From contig CADCVE010000074.1 of assembly GCA_902806065.1 (NCBI GenBank), positions 1 to 64,000 of the forward strand: a DNA stretch of 64,000 nt, read 5' to 3'. The notes under the pieces were generated by a model. It made no database searches. It was not told where the DNA came from and was given only the letters and a program-made list of their open reading frames with translations. Both the position numbers and the translations under genes were made by a program. This document shows, in pieces, positions 9,289-18,480 of this stretch (position 1 is its first letter; each line of letters opens with the position of its first letter). The stretch is from an uncultured Rubrobacteraceae bacterium (GTDB lineage Bacteria > Actinomycetota > Rubrobacteria > Rubrobacterales > Rubrobacteraceae).

Positions 9289-12012
9289 CTAGCGTTGGCC
9301 GCTCAACTTCGCCACCCTTTTGTACAGGGTTTGAACGATACGGTCTTGAGGCTTTCCGTTCTCTCCCGCCCGTTCTAGCAGGCCGCGCACGTCGAGCGGC
9401 TCGCCGAAGATCACCGTGACCTTTGTCGGGCGTACGGTGGCCTTACCGCGTGGCATTGCTTTGTAGGTGCCGTGTATGGAGACTGGCACCACCGGCGTTT
9501 GAAAGTGTTCGAGGAGCATGCCGATGCCAGGCCTGAACTGTTGCAGTTCGCCGGAGGGCGAGCGCTCGCCTTCGGGGAACCAGATCAGGCTCTTCCCCCG
9601 CGCGAGCACCGCGGCGCCAAAGGCGAGGCTGGATACACCGGCCCGCTGGGGGTCTATAGGCACGACCCGCGCGAGCCTGCTAACGAGACGAGTGACAGGG
9701 TTCCCGAAAGCCCAGCCCTTCCAACCGGCCCAATACGTCCGGCTCAACACCCGGTAGTCGAGTGCCGCCGCGACCACGAACGAGTCCAGCAAACTCACGT
9801 GGTTTGGCGCTATGACGAATGAGCCCTTCTCCGGCAAGTTTTCGAGTCCCTCTACCCTCAGCCCGAACAACCCGCGCATCAGAGCCCGGTTGAGCAGAAA
9901 CAGGAGCCGCGACATCACCGACATCACCGACCCCAGCGGCTCGAGCCAACGCTTCTGGTCTTCGTCGAGCACCTCCTCGGGCTGTTTCAGTGGGGAGGCC
10001 CCGGATGGGGTTTCGCCGGAACCAGCCGCCTCCGCTACCTCACGCAGCAGGTCGCGGACGGTCTCGATGCCATCTATGGACTCCTCGTCGAGCTCCACGT
10101 TGGCGCTCTCCCCGATCTCCATGGTCAGGTTCACCCATTCCATGGAGTCCACGCCGAGGTCTAGCTGCGGGCTGCTGTCCGGGGTCAAGCGGACGTCGGT
10201 GTAGCGGCGGGAGAGCAGGTCCCAGACCTCGGCCGCTGCCTCGTTCTCCAGAAGGGCGCGGTCCTCCCCGGACATCTCCTCAGGAGAGATCGGCCCCGCG
10301 GCGCCTTCTACTTCCTCCTCACCCTCTTTCGCCCGGTCGTAGCGATCCTCCAATATATGACGGCGGAGCTTGCCGAGCTGCGTGTACTCCAACGGCTCGC
10401 GGGTGATCGCGTAGTCCGAGAGTCGCTGGTAGGAGGGCAGGCGTTTCGACCCCTCCTGGACCGCCCCGCGGATCGCCTGCTCGATCTCATCGTTCTCCTG
10501 TTGCCGGATCTCACCGACCTCCGGCACGATGACTGCGACGAGCCGCCCATCTTTTTGCAGCACCCCGACCTCACGAATGGCCGCACTCCGACTATATGCT
10601 TCCTCGACGTCCTCGGGCTGCACGTTCTTGCCGCCCTCGGTAACGATGAGCGTAGACGCGCGGCCGGTGACGTACAGGTAGCCGCTCTCGTCCAGGTAGC
10701 CGAGGTCTCCGGTGCGGAACCAACCGTCGTCCGTTAGGACCTCGGCGGTCTTTTCGGGCAAGTCGCGGTAGCCGGAGAAGACGCCGGGTCCGCGCGCCAG
10801 GATCTCCCCCTCCTTGCGGGCCTCGTCCGTCCGCCGCTCTTCCTCCGGTCCATCGGGCATGGCGGAAGGATCGATACGCACCTCGATGCCGGGTATCGGA
10901 CGGCCGACACTCTCCAGCTTCTTACCGTCGGGCATCTTCAGAGATAGTATCGGGGAGGTCTCGGTAAGCCCGTAGCCAATGGCGGTTCGCCAACCCAGAG
11001 CCTCCAGCTTCCGGGCGAGGCCGGGATCTAGCGCGGCGCCTCCAGAGGCGAGGACCCGCAGGTTCGGCCCGAGCCGGTTGCGCACCGGACGCAACAAGGG
11101 CTCGGCGATGCGCAGCCCGAGCCGGTCGTTCAGCCAGGAGTTCAGCCCGACACCGGCCTCAAAGAGCCTGACGGCGATATGGCCGCCGGCCTTTACTCGC
11201 TCTTCTATCCCGGAGTACAGTGCATCGTAGAGCCGCGGGACGCCCACGACCAGCGAGACCTCGCCCTCTTGAAGGGCGCGTATGATCTGGGGCCCGGTCA
11301 ACGCGTGGGGCATTACTATAGGCAACCCGGCCGCGAGCGGGGTGAGCATCCCGATCACGAACGGGTACACGTGATGCAGCGGCAGCGGCAGCATCACCCG
11401 GTCTTCTTCAACCAGGAGATCCGCCGCGAGCAACGTATCGAACTGGAACGCGAGGTTCCGATGAGTAAGCGGCACGCCTTTGGCCGTGCCAGTCGTGCCA
11501 GAGGTATAGAACAACGCCGCCCGATCTCCGGGTTCGGGTGAGGGCAACGGCGAGTTTATCTCCCGATCCAGGAGAAGATGCCGCCAACTACGCTCGTCGT
11601 CTTCTCCAGCGTCTAGCAGGATGGCTCTCGGTGCGGCCTCGACGTCCAAACTCTCCAGACGGCCAGCGTTTTCGGTGGAGGTAAAGATGAACCGGGCGCC
11701 GCTGTCGGTAAGGGCGTGGGCGAGCATCTCGTCACCAACCTGAGCGTCCAGAGGAACAACCACGGCCCCCGCCCCAAACGCGGCCAGACACGCCACGATC
11801 CACTCGACACGGTTACCGGCCAGCAGCGCTACGTGATCGCCACGTCCAACGCCAGCCTCCGCCAGACCGCTAGACAGTCGCCGCGTGTGATCGGCGAGTT
11901 CGGCGTAGGACCAGCGCTCCATGCCCTTCTTGTGCAGCGCCAGCAACGCCGGCCGGTCGCCGCGCCCATGCAGCGTGTCTAGAAGGGAATGCACCGTGCG
12001 TGGCTCGCTCAT
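9289..12012 (-). CDS. Acyl-ACP synthetase / ACP / PlsC acyltransferase fusion
   Basis: A 907-aa three-part enzyme. Residues about 1-570 are an AMP-forming ligase with the P-loop FYTSGTTGTAKGVPLTHRN and YGLTETSP. Residues about 590-680 are a carrier domain with the phosphopantetheine Ser in LGVDSMEW. Residues about 690-900 are a PlsC acyltransferase with NHVSLLD (the H-x4-D catalytic pair) and FPEGERSPSG. The plan resembles E. coli Aas plus an inserted carrier domain, so it probably activates a fatty acid, holds it on its own carrier and esterifies it to a lysophospholipid or glycerophosphate. A GGGAGAG site precedes the ATG. It is likely to feed membrane or surface lipid synthesis. Confidence 0.85.
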   Translation of the reverse strand: MSEPRTVHSLLDTLHGRGDRPALLALHKKGMERWSYAELADHTRRLSSGLAEAGVGRGDHVALLAGNRVEWIVACLAAFGAGAVVVPLDAQVGDEMLAHALTDSGARFIFTSTENAGRLESLDVEAAPRAILLDAGEDDERSWRHLLLDREINSPLPSPEPGDRAALFYTSGTTGTAKGVPLTHRNLAFQFDTLLAADLLVEEDRVMLPLPLHHVYPFVIGMLTPLAAGLPIVMPHALTGPQIIRALQEGEVSLVVGVPRLYDALYSGIEERVKAGGHIAVRLFEAGVGLNSWLNDRLGLRIAEPLLRPVRNRLGPNLRVLASGGAALDPGLARKLEALGWRTAIGYGLTETSPILSLKMPDGKKLESVGRPIPGIEVRIDPSAMPDGPEEERRTDEARKEGEILARGPGVFSGYRDLPEKTAEVLTDDGWFRTGDLGYLDESGYLYVTGRASTLIVTEGGKNVQPEDVEEAYSRSAAIREVGVLQKDGRLVAVIVPEVGEIRQQENDEIEQAIRGAVQEGSKRLPSYQRLSDYAITREPLEYTQLGKLRRHILEDRYDRAKEGEEEVEGAAGPISPEEMSGEDRALLENEAAAEVWDLLSRRYTDVRLTPDSSPQLDLGVDSMEWVNLTMEIGESANVELDEESIDGIETVRDLLREVAEAAGSGETPSGASPLKQPEEVLDEDQKRWLEPLGSVMSVMSRLLFLLNRALMRGLFGLRVEGLENLPEKGSFVIAPNHVSLLDSFVVAAALDYRVLSRTYWAGWKGWAFGNPVTRLVSRLARVVPIDPQRAGVSSLAFGAAVLARGKSLIWFPEGERSPSGELQQFRPGIGMLLEHFQTPVVPVSIHGTYKAMPRGKATVRPTKVTVIFGEPLDVRGLLERAGENGKPQDRIVQTLYKRVAKLSGQR

Positions 12013-12120
12013 AACTCTCTCCCGTTTTAGCCCCGTCGATCCTTAAGCTTGCAGGAACCGTAGCAGGCGTATCTCCGCGCCGCATCGTTCCTAAAGCATC
12101 ATTTTTCTTCGGCCTCACAG

Positions 12121-12148
12121 GTTAAACAGGTTTTAAATTCCCTCTAAA
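12121..12148 (+). promoter_or_regulatory. Three direct repeats, 11-bp period
   Basis: GTTAAA (12121), TTTAAA (12132) and TCTAAA (12143) follow each other with exact 11-bp spacing in the gap between the divergent acyl-ACP synthetase and GT-C genes. It is the same repeat family as at the three LtaS-like promoters, though the second and third copies are imperfect. Confidence 0.45.
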
Positions 12149-12185
12149 GCCGGGATTGCACAGGGCCTCCGGGACGTTTATTATC

Positions 12186-13823
12186 ATGGCTCGCGTTTCT
12201 TCGAGCTTCGTGGGAGGCTGCATCTCGATCAAGAGCTTCAAGATGGCTGTGCAAAAAGGCGATCTCGCCCCGGTGACGAGGTTTGGTTTCCCGCTGCTCG
12301 TTCTGGCGCTGGCCGCTCTCGTGTACGGTCTCTACGGCTTTGACGGGGTGCTGCTCCGCGACTACTCTATCTACCTCTACAGCGGGCAGATGATGGCCGA
12401 AGGCATCCCGCCCTACGTAAGCGTCTTCGACCACAAGGGCCCACTCTCGCCCATGATCGCCGGTTTTGGAGCGATGCTCTCGAAGGTGTTTGGCGGGGAC
12501 GACGTGTATGCCGTGCGTTTTGTCTTCTACGCTACTGCCTGTCTGACGGTCGTCGCGATCTACCTGCTCGGCAAGAGCGTGTTCCAGTCGCAGAAGGCCG
12601 GGTTCCTCGCGGCGCTAACTTTTCTTGGGTTCTACGCGTACGCCCAGGCCGCCGCTTCGGGGCCGGAGCCCAAGACCCCGATGGTCCTCTTCGAGGCTCT
12701 GTGCCTCATGTTTATGGTCCGCAAGAAATGGTTCTGGTCCGGCCTATTTGGTTCCCTAGCCTTCCTCGTGTGGCAGCCGATGGGAGCCTTCGCGTTCGTG
12801 ACCTTTCTCCTGGCGGCGACGAGGCCCAGGGAAGAGCGCTACGGCGCCGCGCTCCGGGCCGCGGCCGGGATAGCGGTACCACTGGTAGCTACCGCCGCGT
12901 ACTTTCTCTACAAGGGCGCCCTGTACGACTTCTACAACGGGTTCATCCTCTTCAACTTCACGCATCTGGCGCGCGGGAGCACGGATATTGCGCACGTCCT
13001 GGCGGGGGCCGCGGTCAATATCGCTTTGCCGTACGCCACGATGCTGGTGCCGATCCTCATCGGCCTGCTTACCATTCTGCGTCTCTACTTCAAGAGGCCG
13101 TTCGAGTACCGCTTTCTCCCGCTCCTTCTCACCCTACCGGCCCCTGTTATATGGTCTCTGCGCGATTTTCAGCTCGCTGATGACTTCTACGTCTTCCTCC
13201 CGTACGCAGCCGTTGGGTTCGGCGCCTTTCTGGACACCGCGGCTCGGCTAACCAGCAATCCGCGGCTCCTCAGCGCGATCCTCGGCGCGATCCTGCTTAC
13301 CATCGCTCTGGCGAATACCTGGGACGAAGTTAGCGCCGGTCCCGCCCAGAAGCTCACGGGCACGACCGTGGACCTGCCCACCCAGAGAGCGGGGGCGCTG
13401 GAGATAGAAGAGAGGTTCGGGGAGGACATAAACATTGCCTCCATAAACTCTCCTCAGGTACTCGTGCTCCTCCACCGGCAGAATCCAAACCCGTACCTCT
13501 GGATCACCGCGGGCGTGGACCAGGAGATCGAGGCGAGCTACCCAGGGGGCTTCGAGGGCTGGCTCCAGGACCTGGAAGACTCTGATACCGGCGCGATCAG
13601 CTTCTTCGGCGAAGGCCAGTCCCTCCTGCCCAGCAGCCTCCTGACCCGCGAGAATTACAAGACTCTGGACGCCTGGCTGAACCCCCGCTACCGCGCCGAG
13701 CAGATAGGCCCCTTCTGGCTCTTCGTCAAAAAAGACCTTCTTTTAGAAGAAGCCAGACGCAACACGAACGCCGTCGAGAGCCCCGGAAGCAGCGAATCCC
13801 TTGTAGACGCTGAAAGCCGCTGA
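12186..13823 (+). CDS. GT-C fold membrane glycosyltransferase-like protein 1
   Basis: About 545 aa with ten or more membrane helices and a soluble C-terminal domain of about 150 aa. The first outside loop reads LLRDYSIYLYSGQMMAEG followed by PPYVSVFDHKGPL, the acidic-loop plan of dolichyl/undecaprenyl-phosphate sugar transferases (ArnT/PMT/RgtA class, with catalytic Asp). Such enzymes add sugars to lipids or polymers on the outer face of the membrane. The start is uncertain: TTG 12156, ATG 12186 and ATG 12243 are in frame and none has a good ribosome site. The second helix-rich gene at 39648-41294 is of the same general class. Acceptor and sugar are unknown. Confidence 0.7.
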   Translation: MARVSSSFVGGCISIKSFKMAVQKGDLAPVTRFGFPLLVLALAALVYGLYGFDGVLLRDYSIYLYSGQMMAEGIPPYVSVFDHKGPLSPMIAGFGAMLSKVFGGDDVYAVRFVFYATACLTVVAIYLLGKSVFQSQKAGFLAALTFLGFYAYAQAAASGPEPKTPMVLFEALCLMFMVRKKWFWSGLFGSLAFLVWQPMGAFAFVTFLLAATRPREERYGAALRAAAGIAVPLVATAAYFLYKGALYDFYNGFILFNFTHLARGSTDIAHVLAGAAVNIALPYATMLVPILIGLLTILRLYFKRPFEYRFLPLLLTLPAPVIWSLRDFQLADDFYVFLPYAAVGFGAFLDTAARLTSNPRLLSAILGAILLTIALANTWDEVSAGPAQKLTGTTVDLPTQRAGALEIEERFGEDINIASINSPQVLVLLHRQNPNPYLWITAGVDQEIEASYPGGFEGWLQDLEDSDTGAISFFGEGQSLLPSSLLTRENYKTLDAWLNPRYRAEQIGPFWLFVKKDLLLEEARRNTNAVESPGSSESLVDAESR

Positions 13824-13832
13824 CCCAATAAT

Positions 13833-13859
13833 ATTAAGACTTCGTTCAAGATTGTTAAG
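13833..13859 (+). promoter_or_regulatory. Weak TTAAG-type direct repeats before the VanW gene
   Basis: ATTAAG (13833), GTTCAAG (13844) and GTTAAG (13854) occur with spacings of 11 and 10 bp. They resemble the repeats before the LtaS-like genes but are poorer, and no clear -10 box follows at a usual distance. Confidence 0.25.
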
Positions 13860-13917
13860 ATGAGGGTTGTGGAGAAACTAGCGTAACCGTCGTACCCATG
13901 CTAAGATTTTCCAGCGC

Positions 13918-13974
13918 GATAACGTCGAAGCCAAAGCTGACGTGTTATCGGTACCATAAGAAGCTAATGGTACC
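13918..13974 (+). other. Two adjacent hairpins in the VanW leader
   Basis: GATAACGTC (13918-13926) pairs with GACGTGTTATC (13939-13949) with a 2-nt bulge, and directly after it GGTACCAT (13950-13957) pairs with ATGGTACC (13967-13974). A short CCCGGC/GCCGGG palindrome follows before the ribosome site. The leader is structured but fits no riboswitch class that I recognise. Confidence 0.4.
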
Positions 13975-14056
13975 AAAGTAAGAGGGGGAGACATCCAGAC
14001 ACCCGGCAGCCGGGCGATGGACTGAATGCGCGGTATCACGCGTGGAGGATGTGCTA

Positions 14057-15826
14057 TTGAGTCTCAAAAATCCCAGAGATAGGATGAGGTCCAGAACCAG
14101 CTTCGAGACCAGGGAAGCCTCGGGTAGCCTTCCGGGCCATCATTCGAAAGCCCTCCGGCGGCGGCGGATTATAGGTCCCGTGCTCGTCGTCTGCGCCCTC
14201 GTCGCCGCGTTGGCGGCGTTGGACTACTGGGCGAATAGTGGCAAGATCTTCGACGGCGTCGCGGTCGGAGGTGTACCCGTGGGTGGCCAGACGCCTGCGG
14301 AGGCTGGAAGGATGATCGACGAGCGCGGCGGCGAGGCGCTGCAGGAGATCCGCTTTACCGGAGGCCCCGAAGAGTTCTCCCTAACCGCCAAGGAAATCGG
14401 CTTGAACCTCGACACCGAGAGCACCGTGGACCAGGCCTACGCAGTGGGCCGCGAGGGTAGCATCCCCAAGCGCATCGGCGAGCGGCTCGAAGCGGCTTGG
14501 GGCACGGTGGACACCGCGCCCGTCGTAGACTACGAGCGGGAGGCCGTCAGGTCTGAGCTTGAGGGCCAGGCTAGGCGGCTCAACCAGCAACCCAGGGACG
14601 CCTCCGTGAGCATCACTGGCTCCGAGGCGGAGGCCCTGGAGTCTCGCGAGGGGTACACGCTGGACGTCGAGGCTACGGCGTCAAACGTGGACGGGGCGCT
14701 GGAGGACCTGAGCGGCGAGGCCGAAGTCGCTGGAGAGACGGTCGTGCCCGCTGTCCTGACACCGGAGGCTGAGGAGGCAGCCGGGGCGGCCAGAGAGGCG
14801 ATGGCCCAGCCAGTGACCTTGAACGCGGAGGGCGAGGAATGGGAGATCTCCCCCCAGGATACCGGTCAAACCCTGAGCTTCACGCCGAGGGGTGGTGAGA
14901 TGCGCGTCGGCCTGGACCGCGAGCGGTTGCGGGGCGTTTTGTCAGATATGTACGCAGAAGTGAACGTCGAGCCGGTAGAGGCCGGGTTCAGGGTCCGTGA
15001 CAACGACGTCGCCGTCACGGCGGGCCAGACGGGCAAGGAGATCGACGAAGAGGCGATGTTCGATGCCCTGGAGGCCGGCCTCTTCAACGGGAAGCGCGAC
15101 TACGAGGTGCCGATTATCACTACCGACCCTGAGCTCACGACCGCCGAGGCCGAGGAACTCAAGCCGACGGAACGCATCGGAACCTATCGTACGGACTACA
15201 CGCTGACCAGCGATAAGAGCCCGGAGCGGGTAGACAACCTCTCGATAGCCTCGAACGCCATAAACGGAACGGTCCTGGCGCCGGGAGAGATCTTCTCGGC
15301 CAACGATATCCTCTCTCCGCTGACCTACAACGAGACAAAGGTCATTATCGAGGGTAAAGAGGAGAAGGCCGACGGTGGAGGGCTGTGTCAGGTCTCCTCG
15401 ACGCTGTACATGGCGGCCAACTACGCCGGCCTCGACATCGTCGAGCGCCATCCGCACTCCTCGCAGTTGCCATACATCCGGCCCGGCATGGACGCGACGG
15501 TGTGGTTTGGGGCCCTGGACATGAAGTTTCAGAACACCTCGGACGGCTACCTGCTGCTTCGCGAGTACGTTGCCGACGATGGCTATATCTACGCCGAGAT
15601 CTGGGGCCAGCCCACCGGCAAAACAGTGGAGATGGACTCCGAACCCGAATACCTGGGCGCGGACTACTCGAAGTGGATAACCTACCAGAAGGTGACGGAT
15701 GAGGACGGCGAAGTCATCTACGACGACGTCTTCCACGAAGACACCTACCAACCTCTGATAGACGAGAAGGGCAAGACCATCGCGCCCAACTCCGAAGAAC
15801 TCAACATAGCACCGGTAAATTACTAG
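14057..15826 (+). CDS. VanW family protein with PG_binding_4 (YoaR-like) domains
   Basis: About 589 aa. A basic N-terminus leads into one membrane helix (about residues 40-65 of the long reading), then extracytoplasmic repeats of the PG_binding_4/YoaR type, then a VanW domain with GGGLCQVSSTLYMAANYAGL and HPHSSQLPYIRPGMDATV. VanW-type proteins occur in vancomycin-resistance clusters and in actinobacterial envelopes; their biochemical role is not settled. I prefer the TTG at 14057 because GGAGG (14044-14048) sits 8 nt upstream; GTG codons at 14042 and 14051 are too close to or before it. It ends just before a strong shared terminator. Confidence 0.85.
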   Translation: MSLKNPRDRMRSRTSFETREASGSLPGHHSKALRRRRIIGPVLVVCALVAALAALDYWANSGKIFDGVAVGGVPVGGQTPAEAGRMIDERGGEALQEIRFTGGPEEFSLTAKEIGLNLDTESTVDQAYAVGREGSIPKRIGERLEAAWGTVDTAPVVDYEREAVRSELEGQARRLNQQPRDASVSITGSEAEALESREGYTLDVEATASNVDGALEDLSGEAEVAGETVVPAVLTPEAEEAAGAAREAMAQPVTLNAEGEEWEISPQDTGQTLSFTPRGGEMRVGLDRERLRGVLSDMYAEVNVEPVEAGFRVRDNDVAVTAGQTGKEIDEEAMFDALEAGLFNGKRDYEVPIITTDPELTTAEAEELKPTERIGTYRTDYTLTSDKSPERVDNLSIASNAINGTVLAPGEIFSANDILSPLTYNETKVIIEGKEEKADGGGLCQVSSTLYMAANYAGLDIVERHPHSSQLPYIRPGMDATVWFGALDMKFQNTSDGYLLLREYVADDGYIYAEIWGQPTGKTVEMDSEPEYLGADYSKWITYQKVTDEDGEVIYDDVFHEDTYQPLIDEKGKTIAPNSEELNIAPVNY

Positions 15827-15840
15827 CTAATAGCATTTAG

Positions 15841-16022
15841 TAATCAGCTTTCAGCAGTCAGCTTTATACTCGCCGGTTACCGTGATGAGATTCGGTAACC
15901 GGCGTTCTCGTTCAGAAGGTATGGAGGTAACAAGTACACGTCGAGGCATCCAGGCTTCTTTACGAGCGCGGACCTTCCGCCAAAAACAAGATGCTGATAT
16001 CTGACGGCTGAAAGCTGACTGC
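15841..16022. repeat. Short inverted repeats flanking the terminator
   Basis: TCAGCTTTCAGC and GCAGTCAGCTTT (15844-15865) reappear in inverted orientation as GCTGAAAGCTGA and AAAGCTGACTGC (about 16006-16022). They enclose about 140 bp containing only the shared terminator and no coding sequence. This could be a small dispersed repeat; only two copies are visible here. Confidence 0.4.
15871..15904. terminator. Bidirectional terminator hairpin
   Basis: CGCCGGTTACCG (15871-15882) and CGGTAACCGGCG (15893-15904) form a perfect 12-bp stem with a 10-nt loop between the convergent VanW and FemAB genes. Confidence 0.75.
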
Positions 16023-16024
16023 TT

Positions 16025-17140
16025 CTAATAAAACACGTCTTTCTTTAGCTTGTAGTACAGGCGGTAGTAGATCGGCTCGAACCTGTACCATACGGCCGCC
16101 CGAACCGGTTTGATCGGTAGGTCAAAGCAGCCGAGAAAGTTCACTACCTCCCCGCCGAAGCCTACCTTGAACCTGTAGACACCCAGCGCCGGGTCGTCCT
16201 CGCTCATGTTCTCCGGCTTCTGCGCGCCGACCATATCATAGTACGTCATGCCGCGTTGCTTCGCCCAGCGCATTACCTCCCACTGCAAACGATGCGTTGG
16301 CATGAGGTTGCGCTTTTTGGAGCCCGAGGCGCCGTGCATGTACCAGTACTTCCCGCCAAAGGTGAAGACATAGATACCGGCGAGCGGCGTACCCTCGTGG
16401 GTAGCGAAGAAGAAGCGTCCCTGGCCCGCATCGTACATCGTCTTCATCATCGCGTGCATGTAGTTTTGGGACCTGCGCATGACGAAGCCCTCTTTGCGAT
16501 CCTCCATCTCCTCCATCCACCCGTATAACGTCGTCCAGGCCTCCTCGAAGTCTGGTTCGACAACCTCGACGCCTTTTTTAGCGGCGAGCCGGATGTTGTA
16601 GCGCGTCTTGCTCTTCATGCGCGCGAGCAGATCCTCTTCAGTCGCGCTCAGGTCCATGAGCAAAGTATGCTTGAAGTTAAGGTCGTAGCGAGCCTTCCGG
16701 AAACCGACGCTATCAAGAAGAGCCTTCACGTCGGTTCGCTCGTCGAAGACCTCCGGCTCTATCTTGACAGTGTGAGCACCCCGGCGTTCCGCTATTGTCC
16801 GCGCGCCCTTGAAGAAGGCGCGAATGGCCTCCTCGTCGTCCCAATTCAACCAGGGTCCCTTGGTGCAGTACCACAGGGAACCGGGGACGAAGGGACCGGT
16901 GTCGTACGAGAGGAACTGCCCGAGTCCCACCACCTCACCGCCTCTCTCCAGCACCAGACGTACGGGCTTCCAGCCCAGATGTTTCTTGAACTTGCCCCAT
17001 TCGTAGCCCTGCAGGACGTGACCACCCCCCGGTAAGCTTTGAAGCCAGCCGTCCCACTCGCCCCTGGTGGCCTCTAACTCCGGTACCTCCCTCACTGTGT
17101 ACAGGGAGGTGCCGTCGCGAGCGGCTTGCGGCAGCCTCAC
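16025..17140 (-). CDS. FemAB/FemX-type aminoacyltransferase (copy 1)
   Basis: A 371-aa peptidoglycan-bridge-type aminoacyltransferase with the double-GNAT FemX/FemAB fold. Recognisable stretches are GGHVLQGYEWGKFKKHLGW, LWYCTKGPWLNW, RMKSKTRYNIRLAAKKGVEV and GKYWYMHGASG. Family members attach amino acids from aminoacyl-tRNA to lipid II; exosortase-associated FemAB proteins are a separate branch with unknown donor. The GTG start shares its G with the TAG stop of the decarboxylase, so the two are coupled. It is the last gene of the GNAT-ACP-ligase-decarboxylase operon, which suggests that it transfers the product made by that pathway. A paralogue lies at 34769-35911. Confidence 0.85.
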   Translation of the reverse strand: MRLPQAARDGTSLYTVREVPELEATRGEWDGWLQSLPGGGHVLQGYEWGKFKKHLGWKPVRLVLERGGEVVGLGQFLSYDTGPFVPGSLWYCTKGPWLNWDDEEAIRAFFKGARTIAERRGAHTVKIEPEVFDERTDVKALLDSVGFRKARYDLNFKHTLLMDLSATEEDLLARMKSKTRYNIRLAAKKGVEVVEPDFEEAWTTLYGWMEEMEDRKEGFVMRRSQNYMHAMMKTMYDAGQGRFFFATHEGTPLAGIYVFTFGGKYWYMHGASGSKKRNLMPTHRLQWEVMRWAKQRGMTYYDMVGAQKPENMSEDDPALGVYRFKVGFGGEVVNFLGCFDLPIKPVRAAVWYRFEPIYYRLYYKLKKDVFY

Positions 17141-18480
17141 TAAATCAGTGCCTCCTGGCCTTTGAGCACGTCCTCCGGCTTGCCTACGGGCCGCAAGAGG
17201 TGTGCCTCACCCTGCCATACCAGCACCTCCGCCGGGGTCGGGTGGCTGAGGAAGCCGAGGTTGCTGGCGCTGTATCCGTACGCCCCGCTGTGGAACACGC
17301 CGATGAGATCCCCGACCAGCGGCTCCTCCAGCGGGATGTTGGTCCCAAACGTGTCCAGCGGCGTGCAGCACGGACCGACCACCGCAACACCCTCCCCCGG
17401 ATCCCCGGGTTCCGCGGACACGCGGCTCAGGTTCAGGAGCGGGTAGGCCTTGCGGAAGACCTGCCCCATGTTGCCGGTCGCGGTGAGGTGATGGTTCATG
17501 CCGCCGTCGGTGGTTACGAAAGTCTTGCCCTTCATGCCTTTGACGTCCACGACGCGGGTGACGTATACGCCAGCGTCGGCGACGAGGTAGCGGCCGAGCT
17601 CGAAGACGAACCGGCAGCCGGAGAAGCGCGGGTCGGAGCGGTATTGGGCGAGGAGTCCTTGAAAGCCTTCACCGAAGCTCTCCAGGTCGAACTCCTCCAT
17701 CTTCTCGAAGTACGGGACGCCGAAGCCGCCGCCGAAGTCGACCATCTCCAGCGGCTCGCCGGCCAGGTCCGCGGTCTGGAGCGCCAACTCGAAGATGTTG
17801 CGGCAGTGCTCGATGAGCGCGTCCGCGTCGAAGACCTGGGTCGCGGTGTACACGTGGATACCACGCAGGACCAGGTGGTCCGGGTGGGCCAGCGTCCGTC
17901 TGACGGCTTCGGCGAGGTCGTCTTCGTCCAGGCCGAACTGGCCGACCGTCCCGCCCATGCGCATCCCCGATCCCATGAGTTGAGCAGCCGGGTTGATCCT
18001 CAGGCCCACCCCGATCTTCTTGCCCTCCCGCTCCGCGACGGCGGCGAGGCGGTCTATCTCGTTCAACGACTCCACGTTGACCGCGAAGATACCCTCGTCC
18101 ACGGCCATCTTCAACTCCTCATCGGTCTTGGCCGGACCCGCGAAGACGATATCCTCCGGGGCGAACCCTGCGGCCCGCACCACCACCAACTCACCGGAAG
18201 AGGCGACCTCAGCGCCGGTGAGGCGCTCGCGAGCTATGAGCTGGCACACGGCGAGGTTCGGATTCGCTTTGACAGAATACGTAACTTCCACGTCCCCGCC
18301 CAGAGCGGCCCGCACGCGGCGAACACGTTCGGAGATCATCTCCCCGTGGTAGAGGTAGAAGGGTGTACCGTACTCTTTGGCTATGTGGCTTATGGGTGCC
18401 CCGCCGGGGGCGAACTCACCGTTTTGCCACCCGCCAAGACGCTCGGCCAGTGCGTGAGCCTTATCCGTTTGTGTAAGCAT
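17140..18480 (-). CDS. PLP-dependent decarboxylase, DAP/ornithine decarboxylase fold (BtrK-like)
   Basis: A 446-aa alanine-racemase-fold decarboxylase. The PLP Lys is K71 in TYSVKANPN; GGGFGVPY binds phosphate; ELGRYLVADAG and the Cys motif GPCCTPLDTFG complete the active site, with HSGAYGYSASNLGF near the end. The CTPLD form, rather than the CESGD form of LysA, is what I associate with exosortase-A-associated decarboxylases and with BtrK, which decarboxylates glutamyl-ACP. The neighbouring ACP and AMP ligase fit an ACP-bound substrate. An ordinary diaminopimelate decarboxylase is the main alternative, but the gene context argues against it. It overlaps the ligase by 20 nt. Confidence 0.85.
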   Translation of the reverse strand: MLTQTDKAHALAERLGGWQNGEFAPGGAPISHIAKEYGTPFYLYHGEMISERVRRVRAALGGDVEVTYSVKANPNLAVCQLIARERLTGAEVASSGELVVVRAAGFAPEDIVFAGPAKTDEELKMAVDEGIFAVNVESLNEIDRLAAVAEREGKKIGVGLRINPAAQLMGSGMRMGGTVGQFGLDEDDLAEAVRRTLAHPDHLVLRGIHVYTATQVFDADALIEHCRNIFELALQTADLAGEPLEMVDFGGGFGVPYFEKMEEFDLESFGEGFQGLLAQYRSDPRFSGCRFVFELGRYLVADAGVYVTRVVDVKGMKGKTFVTTDGGMNHHLTATGNMGQVFRKAYPLLNLSRVSAEPGDPGEGVAVVGPCCTPLDTFGTNIPLEEPLVGDLIGVFHSGAYGYSASNLGFLSHPTPAEVLVWQGEAHLLRPVGKPEDVLKGQEALI

